In this document: positions 56,896 to 64,000 of the stretch, piece by piece
Layout: every line of letters starts with the position of its first letter
Numbering within the stretch: the stretch's first letter is position 1
Source of the DNA: an uncultured Pelagibacteraceae bacterium
Lineage (GTDB): Bacteria > Pseudomonadota > Alphaproteobacteria > Pelagibacterales > Pelagibacteraceae
Assembly: GCA_902582235.1 (NCBI GenBank)
Contig: CACHQX010000001.1
Coordinates: 144,768 to 208,767 of the forward strand
Length of the DNA stretch: 64,000 nucleotides
Reading direction: 5' to 3'
The notes under the pieces: model-generated
Told to the model about the DNA's origin: nothing
What the model saw: only the letters and a program-made list of their open reading frames with translations
Databases searched by the model: none
Position numbers and translations under genes: made by a program

Positions 56896-57817
56896 AAGCT
56901 TCCATTAGTTCATTCCACTCCCTTTTAGATAACCCAGAACTTTCCATATCGATCTTTTCACCTTTTATAAGTTTTTGAATTAAAATTTTACCTTTTGATG
57001 AAACTTCGGTTCCTCCAACTCTATAATCTAAAAAGGCATCATAAGTAATTGGTACCCAGCTTTTTAAAGTATCCAACATAGCATCAGCATATGCTCTTAT
57101 CTCATATTGGGCATGGCTATCTGCTCTTAATCTCAAAAAATTCATTAAATTCAGTAAATCAGTTTTCCAGTACCATTGAGTATAAGTATTGAGTGTTAAA
57201 TTCATTCTTGCTAATTCTCTTGCAAGACCATGTTCATTCTCATCGACAACTGATCCATCATATCTTTCATTAAGCATTGTTTCATAGTTATCATAAGTTC
57301 TCTCAGCATCGTCTCTCAACAAAGATAGAACTTTGTTGGCCTGTTCACCTTCAAGTACCTCGCCTCTTCCTTGCCTATTATTTTTTGATTGGGCTGCTAA
57401 ATGTTCTTTTTTTGGTAAGTAAAATTCTTTATCTAAAATTGAATACCTGGCTGAATACTCATTAACATTTGCAGTTCTGTGTCTAATCCATTGTCTAGCA
57501 ATAAAGATTGGTAATTTAACATGGTATTTTATTTCACACATTTCAAAAGGTGTGCTGTGCCAATGCCTCATTAAATATTTGATTAGTCCGCTGTCAGTAG
57601 AAACTTGTTTTGTTCCCTTGCCATAAGAAACTCGAGCTGCTTGGACAATTGATGTATCGTTACCCATATAATCTATCACCCTTATGAAACCATGATCCAA
57701 TATTGGTATCGCCTCGTACAATATCTTTTCTAAATTAGGAGCAGTTACTCTTTTAGTTTGATTTTTTTGTGATTGAAGATCTTTGATTTCCTGTGTTTGT
57801 TCCTTAGTAAGTTTCAT
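56870..57817 (-). CDS. thyX: Flavin-dependent thymidylate synthase
   Basis: Makes dTMP from dUMP using FADH2 and methylene-tetrahydrofolate. The ThyX motif [14 protein letters not shown] lies at residues 112-125. At 315 residues it is longer than the ~220-residue bacterial norm, with an N-terminal extension of about 35 residues and a C-terminal tail, as in alphaproteobacterial relatives. The folate one-carbon demand links it to the glycine cleavage system in this window. No thyA is seen here. Confidence 0.95.
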   Translation of the reverse strand: MKLTKEQTQEIKDLQSQKNQTKRVTAPNLEKILYEAIPILDHGFIRVIDYMGNDTSIVQAARVSYGKGTKQVSTDSGLIKYLMRHWHSTPFEMCEIKYHVKLPIFIARQWIRHRTANVNEYSARYSILDKEFYLPKKEHLAAQSKNNRQGRGEVLEGEQANKVLSLLRDDAERTYDNYETMLNERYDGSVVDENEHGLARELARMNLTLNTYTQWYWKTDLLNLMNFLRLRADSHAQYEIRAYADAMLDTLKSWVPITYDAFLDYRVGGTEVSSKGKILIQKLIKGEKIDMESSGLSKREWNELMEAFSLKDKLI

Positions 57818-57942
57818 GATTTATCAACTGATTCAATAATGTTTATATCTTAGTAATAAAAAAAAAAAATGTGAAAATTTTTTTAATTACTATTAAAAGT
57901 TGTATGATAATCCTCTAATGAATAAATTAGTTGAATAATTCT

Positions 57943-58662
57943 TTATTTACCATGTTTCTTTTTTTTTAAAAAGTATAGTTTTATCAAACCAAGCAATGAT
58001 GAAATAATCAATTTCAGACTAACAGAACTTTCACCCCTTTTTCTATTAACAAAGATTGTGCTTAACTCATCAATTTTAAAATTATTTGACTGCATAACTA
58101 CAAGAATTTCTGAGAGTACGATAAATCCACCACCAATTTTTCCACACTCACTAACGACTTTCATGGCTGCTCTTTTTGAATAGAACCTAAAACCATTTGT
58201 ATAATCAGTGCATGGTATTTTTAAAAGTAATCTTGCCAAAAAATTCGATAACAATGAAAATACTCTTCTAAATACACTCCAGTTCATAATTTTACTACTT
58301 TTGGTGTATCTGCTGGCAATTAACATATCTATTTTATGTTTTTTAAAATACTCAATTTTTTCTTTTAATTCATTTGGGTTATGTGAAAAATCGGCATCCA
58401 TTTCTATAAATGTATCAATAGACTTGTTTTTTAAGGCTTCATTTAATCCAAATATTACTGCTGTTCCCCTCCCAAGTTTTTGACCTCGGCGAAAATAATG
58501 AACAAAACTTTTATTTTCTAATATTCTTTTTGAAAGATCATTAATTGAGTCATCTACTATAAAAATTTCTGAATTTGGAACAAAAGATTTTATTGATTCA
58601 ACTAATTTTCCAATATTTTCCTCTTCATTGTAAGTTGGTATTATAATTCCAATATTTATCAT
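57943..58662 (-). CDS. Family 2 glycosyltransferase (polyprenol-phosphate mannosyltransferase-like)
   Basis: A 239-residue GT-A glycosyltransferase. IIIPTYNEEENIGKLVESI starts the nucleotide-sugar fold, the EMDADFSHNP segment is the metal/DxD region, and RRGQKLGRGTAVIFGLNEAL and ASRYTKSSKIMNWSVFRRVFSLLSN resemble DPM1-type dolichol/undecaprenyl-phosphate sugar transferases. It has no C-terminal membrane domain. Likely attaches a hexose to a lipid carrier for surface glycan modification. Overlaps the upstream epimerase gene by 4 bases. Confidence 0.85.
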   Translation of the reverse strand: MINIGIIIPTYNEEENIGKLVESIKSFVPNSEIFIVDDSINDLSKRILENKSFVHYFRRGQKLGRGTAVIFGLNEALKNKSIDTFIEMDADFSHNPNELKEKIEYFKKHKIDMLIASRYTKSSKIMNWSVFRRVFSLLSNFLARLLLKIPCTDYTNGFRFYSKRAAMKVVSECGKIGGGFIVLSEILVVMQSNNFKIDELSTIFVNRKRGESSVSLKLIISSLLGLIKLYFLKKKKHGK

Positions 58663-59492
58663 TTAAATTTATTCAATTCATTAATAAAACTATTTTTTGG
58701 CTTCCATCCCAATTTAATTAACTTTTTGTTATCAGAAATTAGATATGTAAAACTTCTCGAGCTATTTATAAAAGAGGCTTTTTTATTAAATTTTTTACAA
58801 AAAATTTTAGCGATTGTCTCTAGATGGAATTTTTTACCTGAACCTATATTGTATATACCTGTTCCCTTTTTAATACACAAAACCCTAATCGCATTTATTA
58901 TGTCATTAATGCTCAGAAAGTCTCTAAAATGTTTTAATTCTTTAAAAGAAACTATTTTTTTTTTACTTTTTTTTATTTTGTAAAATAATCCAGGTGTAAG
59001 AAAAGATTTGTTCTGTTCAGGGCTCGTGTAACTAAAAATTCTTCCTATGCAATAATTGATCTTTTGCTTTTTCAACTTTTTTTTTAAATAATTTTCTGCC
59101 AATATTTTTGTTTTTCCATATTTGCTGTATGGTTCAACTTTTTGATTTTCATCTATCTTAAAAAATTTCTTTCTAATTTGATATACATGTGATGTTGAGG
59201 CAAAAAAAATATTTTTTGGTTTTTTTTGATATTTTATTAATGAATCTACTATATTTTTAGTTCCATTATAATTTACTTGTTTTGCATATTTATAATTTTT
59301 TTCTACATCTCTAGTGGGTACGATCGCTGCAAGGTGTATAATAAAATCAAAATTATTAGACTTGATCCAATTATCTACTAATTTTTTTTTAGTAATATCT
59401 CCTTTAAAAATTACAAAATTAAATTTTATTTTTTTAATTATATGGCTACCTAGTAGTCCAGTTGCCCCAGTAATTCCACATCTATACATCAA
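58659..59492 (-). CDS. NAD-dependent epimerase/dehydratase (extended SDR)
   Basis: A 277-residue extended SDR. GITGATGLLGSHII is the NAD motif, AAIVPTRDV follows, and the catalytic YxxxK is in EPYSKYGKTKILAE. The protein is very lysine-rich. These enzymes modify nucleotide sugars (epimerisation, dehydration or reduction). It lies 1 base after the DegT-like dehydratase candidate, so the two may act in sequence on one sugar. Confidence 0.84.
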   Translation of the reverse strand: MMYRCGITGATGLLGSHIIKKIKFNFVIFKGDITKKKLVDNWIKSNNFDFIIHLAAIVPTRDVEKNYKYAKQVNYNGTKNIVDSLIKYQKKPKNIFFASTSHVYQIRKKFFKIDENQKVEPYSKYGKTKILAENYLKKKLKKQKINYCIGRIFSYTSPEQNKSFLTPGLFYKIKKSKKKIVSFKELKHFRDFLSINDIINAIRVLCIKKGTGIYNIGSGKKFHLETIAKIFCKKFNKKASFINSSRSFTYLISDNKKLIKLGWKPKNSFINELNKFK

Positions 59493-59493
59493 C

Positions 59494-60657
59494 TTAAAAA
59501 TCTAAAAGATAATTTGTTAATCTTTTTATATCTTGAAGTTTAATCTTTTTAGTGGGTAATCCAATAAAAAAACCTCTATCTTCAATTGCTTGTGAATTTC
59601 TAAAATTTTTTTTTTTCAATTTAAATTTATGTAACTTAATTGCTGGTTGGTTAATAAAATTGCCACTTATTATTGGTCTAGTTTCAATTTTATTTTTTTC
59701 AAGTTTTTCTAAAAAAAACTTTTTATATTTAAGATATTTTTTGTTTATTAATAATGGAATACTAAACCAGCTCGGTTTTAAATGTTTGCTTGACTCAAAA
59801 AAAGTAAATTGATCATCCCATTTGGGAGATTTTTTTAGGTATTTAATAATCATGTCGCGATTATATTTCCTTATTTTTATCATTTTTTTTAATCTCTTGA
59901 GTTGACTCATTGCTATAGATGCAGAGATATCTAGAGGTCTTAAATTAAAACCCTGGTTGACAAAATTAAATGTATTTTTTTTTTTTGAAATTTCTCTATC
60001 CCAACCGTGTGCCCTCAAAGATTGTAAGATTCTGTAATCAAACTTATTATTACAAACAATCATTCCACCCTCACCCGAGGTTAATTGATGAGAATAATAA
60101 AAAGAGAATGAGGAAAAATCACCAAAAGTTCCAAGATTTTTCCCTTTATAAATGGACCCCAAAGATTCACAATTATCTTCAACTAAATAAATTTTTTTTT
60201 TTCTGGCAAATTGTTTTATTTTGTCAATTTCAGAACAATTTCCTAAAACATTAATTAACATAATTGCCTTTGTTTTTTTTGTAACGTTTTTTTTTATTAT
60301 GTCTAAATTTGGTGAAAACGTTTTTAAGTCTACATCGATAAATTTTGGAACTAAACCCGATTGTACTATTGGCCAAAGTGAAGTTGACCAACAAAGTGCA
60401 GGTATTAAACACTCGTCACCCACCTTTAATTTATTTTTTTTTAAAGGGTTTATCAAAGCAAAAAATGCTAAAAGGTTTGCAGATGAACCGGAGTTAACCA
60501 TTAAACAATAATTAGATTTTATAAATTGTGAAAATTTTTTTTCAAACTCCATTGTTTTTTTAGACATAGTTAATCTTCTACTTCTGACTACTTTAATGGC
60601 AGAATTGATGTCTTGATTTGAAAAGGCATTTTCTAGAAGTGGATATTTAAATGACAT
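59494..60657 (-). CDS. DegT/DnrJ-fold PLP enzyme with His in place of the PLP lysine (3-dehydratase type)
   Basis: A 387-residue DegT/DnrJ/EryC1/StrS-family protein. The conserved PLP segment reads SFYYSHQLTSGEGG: the Lys of aminotransferases is replaced by His190 (codon 60088-60090). LVEDNCESLGS keeps the PLP-binding Asp and resembles the EDNCDALGS of E1/ColD enzymes. This pattern is that of the nucleotide-sugar 3-dehydratases (ColD, or E1 of the ascarylose path), which use PLP with a catalytic His, rather than of sugar aminotransferases. Substrate sugar unknown. First gene of the surface-sugar unit with the epimerase and glycosyltransferase. Confidence 0.82.
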   Translation of the reverse strand: MSFKYPLLENAFSNQDINSAIKVVRSRRLTMSKKTMEFEKKFSQFIKSNYCLMVNSGSSANLLAFFALINPLKKNKLKVGDECLIPALCWSTSLWPIVQSGLVPKFIDVDLKTFSPNLDIIKKNVTKKTKAIMLINVLGNCSEIDKIKQFARKKKIYLVEDNCESLGSIYKGKNLGTFGDFSSFSFYYSHQLTSGEGGMIVCNNKFDYRILQSLRAHGWDREISKKKNTFNFVNQGFNLRPLDISASIAMSQLKRLKKMIKIRKYNRDMIIKYLKKSPKWDDQFTFFESSKHLKPSWFSIPLLINKKYLKYKKFFLEKLEKNKIETRPIISGNFINQPAIKLHKFKLKKKNFRNSQAIEDRGFFIGLPTKKIKLQDIKRLTNYLLDF

Positions 60658-60734
60658 TTATAAGTAATTCTTATAACAAAATTTGTGCTTAAAAAATAAA
60701 ATAAAAAGCTATATAACATATATGTTTTAACAAA

Positions 60735-60988
60735 CTATGACGATAAACGAATTTCGTAATAAACATTACGGACGTGGGGGCAGTACCCACCACCTCCACC
60801 ATTAATAATTTATGGGGGTGAACTAGGATCGACGGATGTCTAAAGGCTATTTTTTCGTTCGGGATTGTTCCACCGTGACGGGCTATTTATAATTGCAAAT
60901 GATAAATTTGCTCTTGCTGCTTAATTAATTTATTAATTAAGTAACGGGGTTTTGGGGCACCTGGCAACAGAACGCCCCTCTTTTTAAA
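60735..60988 (+). ncRNA. ssrA: Circularly permuted (two-piece) tmRNA
   Basis: The ancestral 3' part comes first: a T-arm (GTGGG...CCCAC) and acceptor end CACCTCCACCA (to about 60802). A short AT-rich linker is followed by the ancestral 5' part starting GGGGGTGAACTAGGATCGACGG (60814), whose GGGGGTG pairs with the acceptor CACCTCC. The tag frame GCA AAT GAT AAA TTT GCT CTT GCT GCT TAA (60895-60924) encodes ANDKFALAA. A palindromic stem at 60921-60940 and a GGGGC/GCCCC stem plus T-run close the gene. This two-piece form is typical of alphaproteobacteria. The ends are approximate. Confidence 0.93.
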
Positions 60989-61127
60989 TAACTCATTTTA
61001 CAGACGCTGAGGAGATCTAAAAAATTTTTTATTTTGTGATTTCAATTCAATGGTTACCTTCTCCAATGATTAAAACTTTTTTTCTTTGCTGTTCATTTTT
61101 TGAATAAATTGATGTATGAGTTCTCTT

Positions 61128-63047
61128 ATGTGTAGTATTCTGGGTTTAATTGATTTTAGTTCTTCAGATAAATTTAAAAATGAAAAAATTTTTTCTGTTA
61201 ATAGACTGCTGAAACATCGTGGTCCAGATGATGAGGGTTATTATAATGACAAACTTGTTTCGCTAGCATTTAATAGACTCTCTATAATGGATTTAATCAA
61301 GGGTAACCAGCCCATTATTAAAAAACATATAATTTCAATTTTTAATGGAGAAATTTATAATTTTAAAGAAATAAGAGCGGAACTAATTAATCATGGCCAT
61401 AAATTTGAAACCAATTCAGATAGCGAAGTAGTTTCTACAGCTTTTTTGCAATGGGGGATTAAATGTGTAGAAAAGTTTAATGGCATGTTCGCAATTGCGG
61501 TGTATGACAAAAAAAATAGTAAAGTTTTTTTAATAAGAGATAGGGTCGGAATAAAACCTCTTTATTTTTCACATCTAAATAATCAATTATTGTTTAGTTC
61601 AGAAATTAAAGGCATAACAAATTATCCTGACTTTGAAAAAAAATTAAATTTTAATGCCTTTTCTTCTTATCTTTTATTCAGATATCCTTATGGGAAAAAT
61701 AATGTATTTTATGATAATATTCAAAAAGTTACTCCTGGAACTTTTTTAGAAGTTGATATTTTAAAGAAACAAACAAAGCAAAATACCTATTGGTCTATAC
61801 CAGAAATAAATACGAAAATAAGGCATAATGAAGAGTATTATTTTCAAAAATTAGATTCTTTATTGAATAGTTCTATAAAAAAACAGTTGGTCAGTGATGC
61901 GCCGTTAGGGGTTTTTTTATCTGGAGGATTAGACTCATCAATTTTATCCTCTATAGCAGCAAAAAATATATCAGGTAAATTAAAAACTTACTCTGTTGGA
62001 TTTAAAGAAAAAAAATATGATGAAACGCCTAAAGCCAGAACTATAGCAAAATATATTAATTCAGAACATACCGAAGTTTTTGTTGGCAAAGAGGACTTCT
62101 TTAATAATATTGAGAAGATAATAGAAGTAAAAGATGTTCCGCTTTCAATCCCTCATGAGTATCCATTATATCTGCTGAGTAAAAAAATGAAACAGGATAT
62201 AAAGGTAGTCTTAAGTGGAGAAGGAGCTGATGAGTTCTTTGGAGGTTATGCAAGAGTTCAAAACTCTCCAATAGATTTTGTTAAAGCAAATTTCATATTA
62301 AAGTTTACAGATAATAGTTTTGTAAAAAAAATATTTTCAGTAGATAAAAAATTTAACTATAAAAAAGATAAGTTTATTGACTTTTTTTTTCATCAATATA
62401 ATTGGTTCTCAATAGGTGAGGTAGACTCACTGCTGCATGAAAATGTAAAAAATCAAATCAACTTAGAAAAAGTTAAGGAACCTTGGACAAATGTTTTAAA
62501 AAAATACGAAAATTCTAATTACTATAATCAAATATTACTAATGTTTCAGACCAATCATCTTCAGTGTTTACTAGATCGTTTAGACACTATGACTATGGCG
62601 AATTCTATTGAAGCAAGGGTACCCTTTCTTGACCATGAGCTTATAGAATTTATCAATACTGTTCCGTATAAGTTTAAGATAAAATGGAAATCTAAATTTT
62701 CAAAGTTTAAATCACTTTTTTCAAATAATTTTTCTTATTCTGAAAAATATGACACAAACAAGTATCTACTAAGGAAAGTTGGAGAAAAATACTTGCCTAA
62801 AAAAATGTCAGAGGAAAAAAAATTAGGCTTTCCTTTACCTATGAATGAGTGGATGCACGATAAAAAAGTCAAAGAAATTCTTTTAGACAAAAAAACTCTA
62901 GAAAGAAACATTTTTAACCAAAAAAAACTTGAAAATTTTTTAGATGATAAAAATACAAAAGATGACAATTATGATTTTAATGGAAAAAAAATTTGGATGA
63001 TGTTGAATTTTGAACTTTGGATGAGAAACAATATGGATCAAAGATAA
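61128..63047 (+). CDS. asnB: Asparagine synthetase, glutamine-hydrolysing
   Basis: Makes asparagine (or a related amide) from aspartate with glutamine as nitrogen donor. The N-terminal Ntn glutaminase needs Cys2 at the mature N-terminus: the ATG at 61128 gives MCSILG, so I place the start there rather than at 61116, where four extra residues would block it. The 639-residue protein has RGPDDEGYY, FNGEIYNF, and the C-terminal synthetase SGGLDSS P-loop and SGEGADEFFGGY. Its place in a surface-glycan/nucleotidyltransferase group suggests amidation of a surface compound instead of bulk asparagine supply. Confidence 0.92.
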   Translation: MCSILGLIDFSSSDKFKNEKIFSVNRLLKHRGPDDEGYYNDKLVSLAFNRLSIMDLIKGNQPIIKKHIISIFNGEIYNFKEIRAELINHGHKFETNSDSEVVSTAFLQWGIKCVEKFNGMFAIAVYDKKNSKVFLIRDRVGIKPLYFSHLNNQLLFSSEIKGITNYPDFEKKLNFNAFSSYLLFRYPYGKNNVFYDNIQKVTPGTFLEVDILKKQTKQNTYWSIPEINTKIRHNEEYYFQKLDSLLNSSIKKQLVSDAPLGVFLSGGLDSSILSSIAAKNISGKLKTYSVGFKEKKYDETPKARTIAKYINSEHTEVFVGKEDFFNNIEKIIEVKDVPLSIPHEYPLYLLSKKMKQDIKVVLSGEGADEFFGGYARVQNSPIDFVKANFILKFTDNSFVKKIFSVDKKFNYKKDKFIDFFFHQYNWFSIGEVDSLLHENVKNQINLEKVKEPWTNVLKKYENSNYYNQILLMFQTNHLQCLLDRLDTMTMANSIEARVPFLDHELIEFINTVPYKFKIKWKSKFSKFKSLFSNNFSYSEKYDTNKYLLRKVGEKYLPKKMSEEKKLGFPLPMNEWMHDKKVKEILLDKKTLERNIFNQKKLENFLDDKNTKDDNYDFNGKKIWMMLNFELWMRNNMDQR

Positions 63048-63766
63048 TGAAAGCAATAATATTGGCTGCTGGAAAGGGCACTAGATTAAAAAAATATCAT
63101 AATTTACCAAAAGGATTGCTGAAGTTTGGAAAAAATAAAATCTCAATCTTGGAACGACTTTGTGCAATATTAAAAAAAAATAAATTTAAAAAAATTGTAA
63201 TAATAACTGGTTACAAAAATAAACTTATAGAGAGAAAAATTGGAAAAGTAGCTCAATATATTTATTACCCAGGTTTTAGAAACAATAATAATTTACAAAC
63301 CTTATTAGCTGCAAAAAAAGAATTAAATGAAGGATTTTATTGTTTCTTCGCAGATTTAATTTTTGATGAGAAAATAATTAAAAAATTAATTGAAAAAAAA
63401 TCAAATGCTTGTTTAACGATAGATACCAAAAAGATTTTAAGTGGCACCATGAGAATTAAAAAAAAGCAAGATAAAATTATAGGAGTTGGTAGTCATATAC
63501 CTACTAAAAATGGGGATGGAAATTTTATTGGTATTGCAAAGTTTTCAAAACCTGGAGCTCTTTTGCTTAAGAGTCATTTGATGAGAGAAAAAAATAACAA
63601 AAAAGACTATTATACTCATGTAATTAATAAGATTATTGAAGAGAAAAAAATAGTTAATTTTTTTGATTGTAAAAGATATTTCTGGAAAGAGATTGACACT
63701 TACAAAGATCTTTGTGATATGAAAGCTGTTATTAATAAAAAAAAATTTAAATATTGGCCTTTATGA
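63047..63766 (+). CDS. Nucleotidyltransferase of the LicC/PntC type
   Basis: A 239-residue NTP-transferase with the N-terminal LAAGKGTRLKKYHNLPKGLLKFG motif and a downstream NNNLQTLLAAKKELNEGFYCFFADLIFDEKII segment similar to phosphocholine and phosphonate cytidylyltransferases (LicC, PntC). It starts at a TAATG overlap with asnB; a TTG at 63017 would add ten residues. It probably activates a phospho- or phosphono-compound as its CDP form. It overlaps the next gene by 4 bases. Confidence 0.78.
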   Translation: MKAIILAAGKGTRLKKYHNLPKGLLKFGKNKISILERLCAILKKNKFKKIVIITGYKNKLIERKIGKVAQYIYYPGFRNNNNLQTLLAAKKELNEGFYCFFADLIFDEKIIKKLIEKKSNACLTIDTKKILSGTMRIKKKQDKIIGVGSHIPTKNGDGNFIGIAKFSKPGALLLKSHLMREKNNKKDYYTHVINKIIEEKKIVNFFDCKRYFWKEIDTYKDLCDMKAVINKKKFKYWPL

Positions 63767-64000
63767 AGAAAAAAATTGTTTATGTATGTATGTCAGCAGA
63801 TATTTTACACGCTGGGCATATAAATATTCTTGAGCGAGCATCTAGGCTAGGAAATGTAGTGGTTGGCCTAATGACTGATCAAGCAATTAGTTATTACAAA
63901 AAGATTCCTTTTTTAAACTACTATCAAAGAGAAATAGTTATAAGAAATTTAAATATGGTTCATGGAGTTGTTCCACAAAATACAATGGATTACAGGCCCA
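63763..64000 (+). CDS. Cytidylyltransferase-domain protein, possible N-terminus of a fused PEP mutase (cut by window end)
   Basis: Only the first 79 residues are in the window. They contain the nucleotidyltransferase HxGH motif in ADILHAGHINILERA and the following GNVVVGLMTDQAISYYKKIPFLNYYQREIVI. This is close to the cytidylyltransferase domain fused to phosphoenolpyruvate phosphomutase in some marine phosphonate producers, where the N-terminal YVGMSAD-type start is familiar. Alternatives are a stand-alone glycerol-3-phosphate or ethanolamine-phosphate cytidylyltransferase. Starts with an ATGA overlap on the preceding nucleotidyltransferase. Confidence 0.6.
   Translation, partial: MKKKIVYVCMSADILHAGHINILERASRLGNVVVGLMTDQAISYYKKIPFLNYYQREIVIRNLNMVHGVVPQNTMDYRP

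Noticed and set aside
57818..57942. A-rich run after thyX considered as a terminator or small RNA
   Set aside because: No stable stem was found; only homopolymeric A/T runs.

Overview
The window looks like a chromosome segment of a SAR11-type alphaproteobacterium (Pelagibacterales). The DNA is strongly AT-rich, genes are packed with gaps of a few bases or with ATGA/TAATG overlaps, and the tmRNA is circularly permuted as in alphaproteobacteria. The gene content is that of a streamlined marine heterotroph: a glycine-riboswitch-led gcv operon, TRAP and DMT transporters, NAD formate dehydrogenase, ThyX, and the oxoprolinase genes pxpABC. The organism call is inference from content and style. No rRNA, tRNA, IS element, prophage or CRISPR array was seen.

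Layout. 1-4.1 kb: end of an RND exporter, cvpA, purF. 4.1-6.9 kb: a PhnZ-like HD oxygenase candidate followed by gshA and gshB. 6.9-12 kb: DMT and MFS transporters, a charged coiled-coil protein, a glycine amidinotransferase-family enzyme with a DMT exporter. 12-16 kb: a SufU-like scaffold and HPP membrane protein, formate dehydrogenase, a small membrane ORF, SelO. 16-20.7 kb: FAD oxidase, TspO, SDR, then (minus strand) DUF3833 lipoprotein, a cyclopropane-synthase-like methyltransferase and DUF1365. 20.7-26.4 kb: flavoprotein, gcvP, gcvH, gcvT and a tandem glycine riboswitch. 26.4-33 kb: DMT, pxpC/pxpB diverging from pxpA, a TPR protein, TRAP genes. 33-40.9 kb: TerC and MFS proteins, ProC-like and GNAT-like proteins, a candidate small RNA, TIGR03643 protein, glutaredoxin, MsrB, HDAC-like protein, DMT, D-amino-acid dehydrogenase. 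41-48 kb: rodA, mrdA, mreD, mreC and mreB behind leuA. 48-51.5 kb: ilvC, ilvN, ilvB. 51.5-57.8 kb: miaA, degP, DUF2065, hflC, hflK, mrp, thyX. 57.9-64 kb: surface-glycan genes, the tmRNA, then an asparagine synthetase and two nucleotidyltransferases at the edge of what may be a phosphonate-decoration cluster.

How the genes may fit together. The glycine riboswitch controls gcvTHP, which turns glycine into one-carbon units. The minus-strand run continues 3 bp after gcvP into a flavoprotein, DUF1365, CFA-like methyltransferase and DUF3833 set, so glycine sensing may extend to methyl-dependent lipid modification. Formate dehydrogenase can oxidise one-carbon overflow. GshA/GshB and the 5-oxoprolinase PxpABC could be opposite arms of glutamate/oxoproline turnover, with a TRAP transporter next to the latter. 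The strongest items for follow-up are a promoter-hairpin-terminator small RNA candidate at about 36.49-36.63 kb, the riboswitch-to-lipid operon, a DegT-family enzyme whose PLP lysine is replaced by histidine (3-dehydratase type), the phosphonate-like right edge beside the tmRNA, the HD oxygenase candidate, and a hairpin that touches the ilvB start codon.
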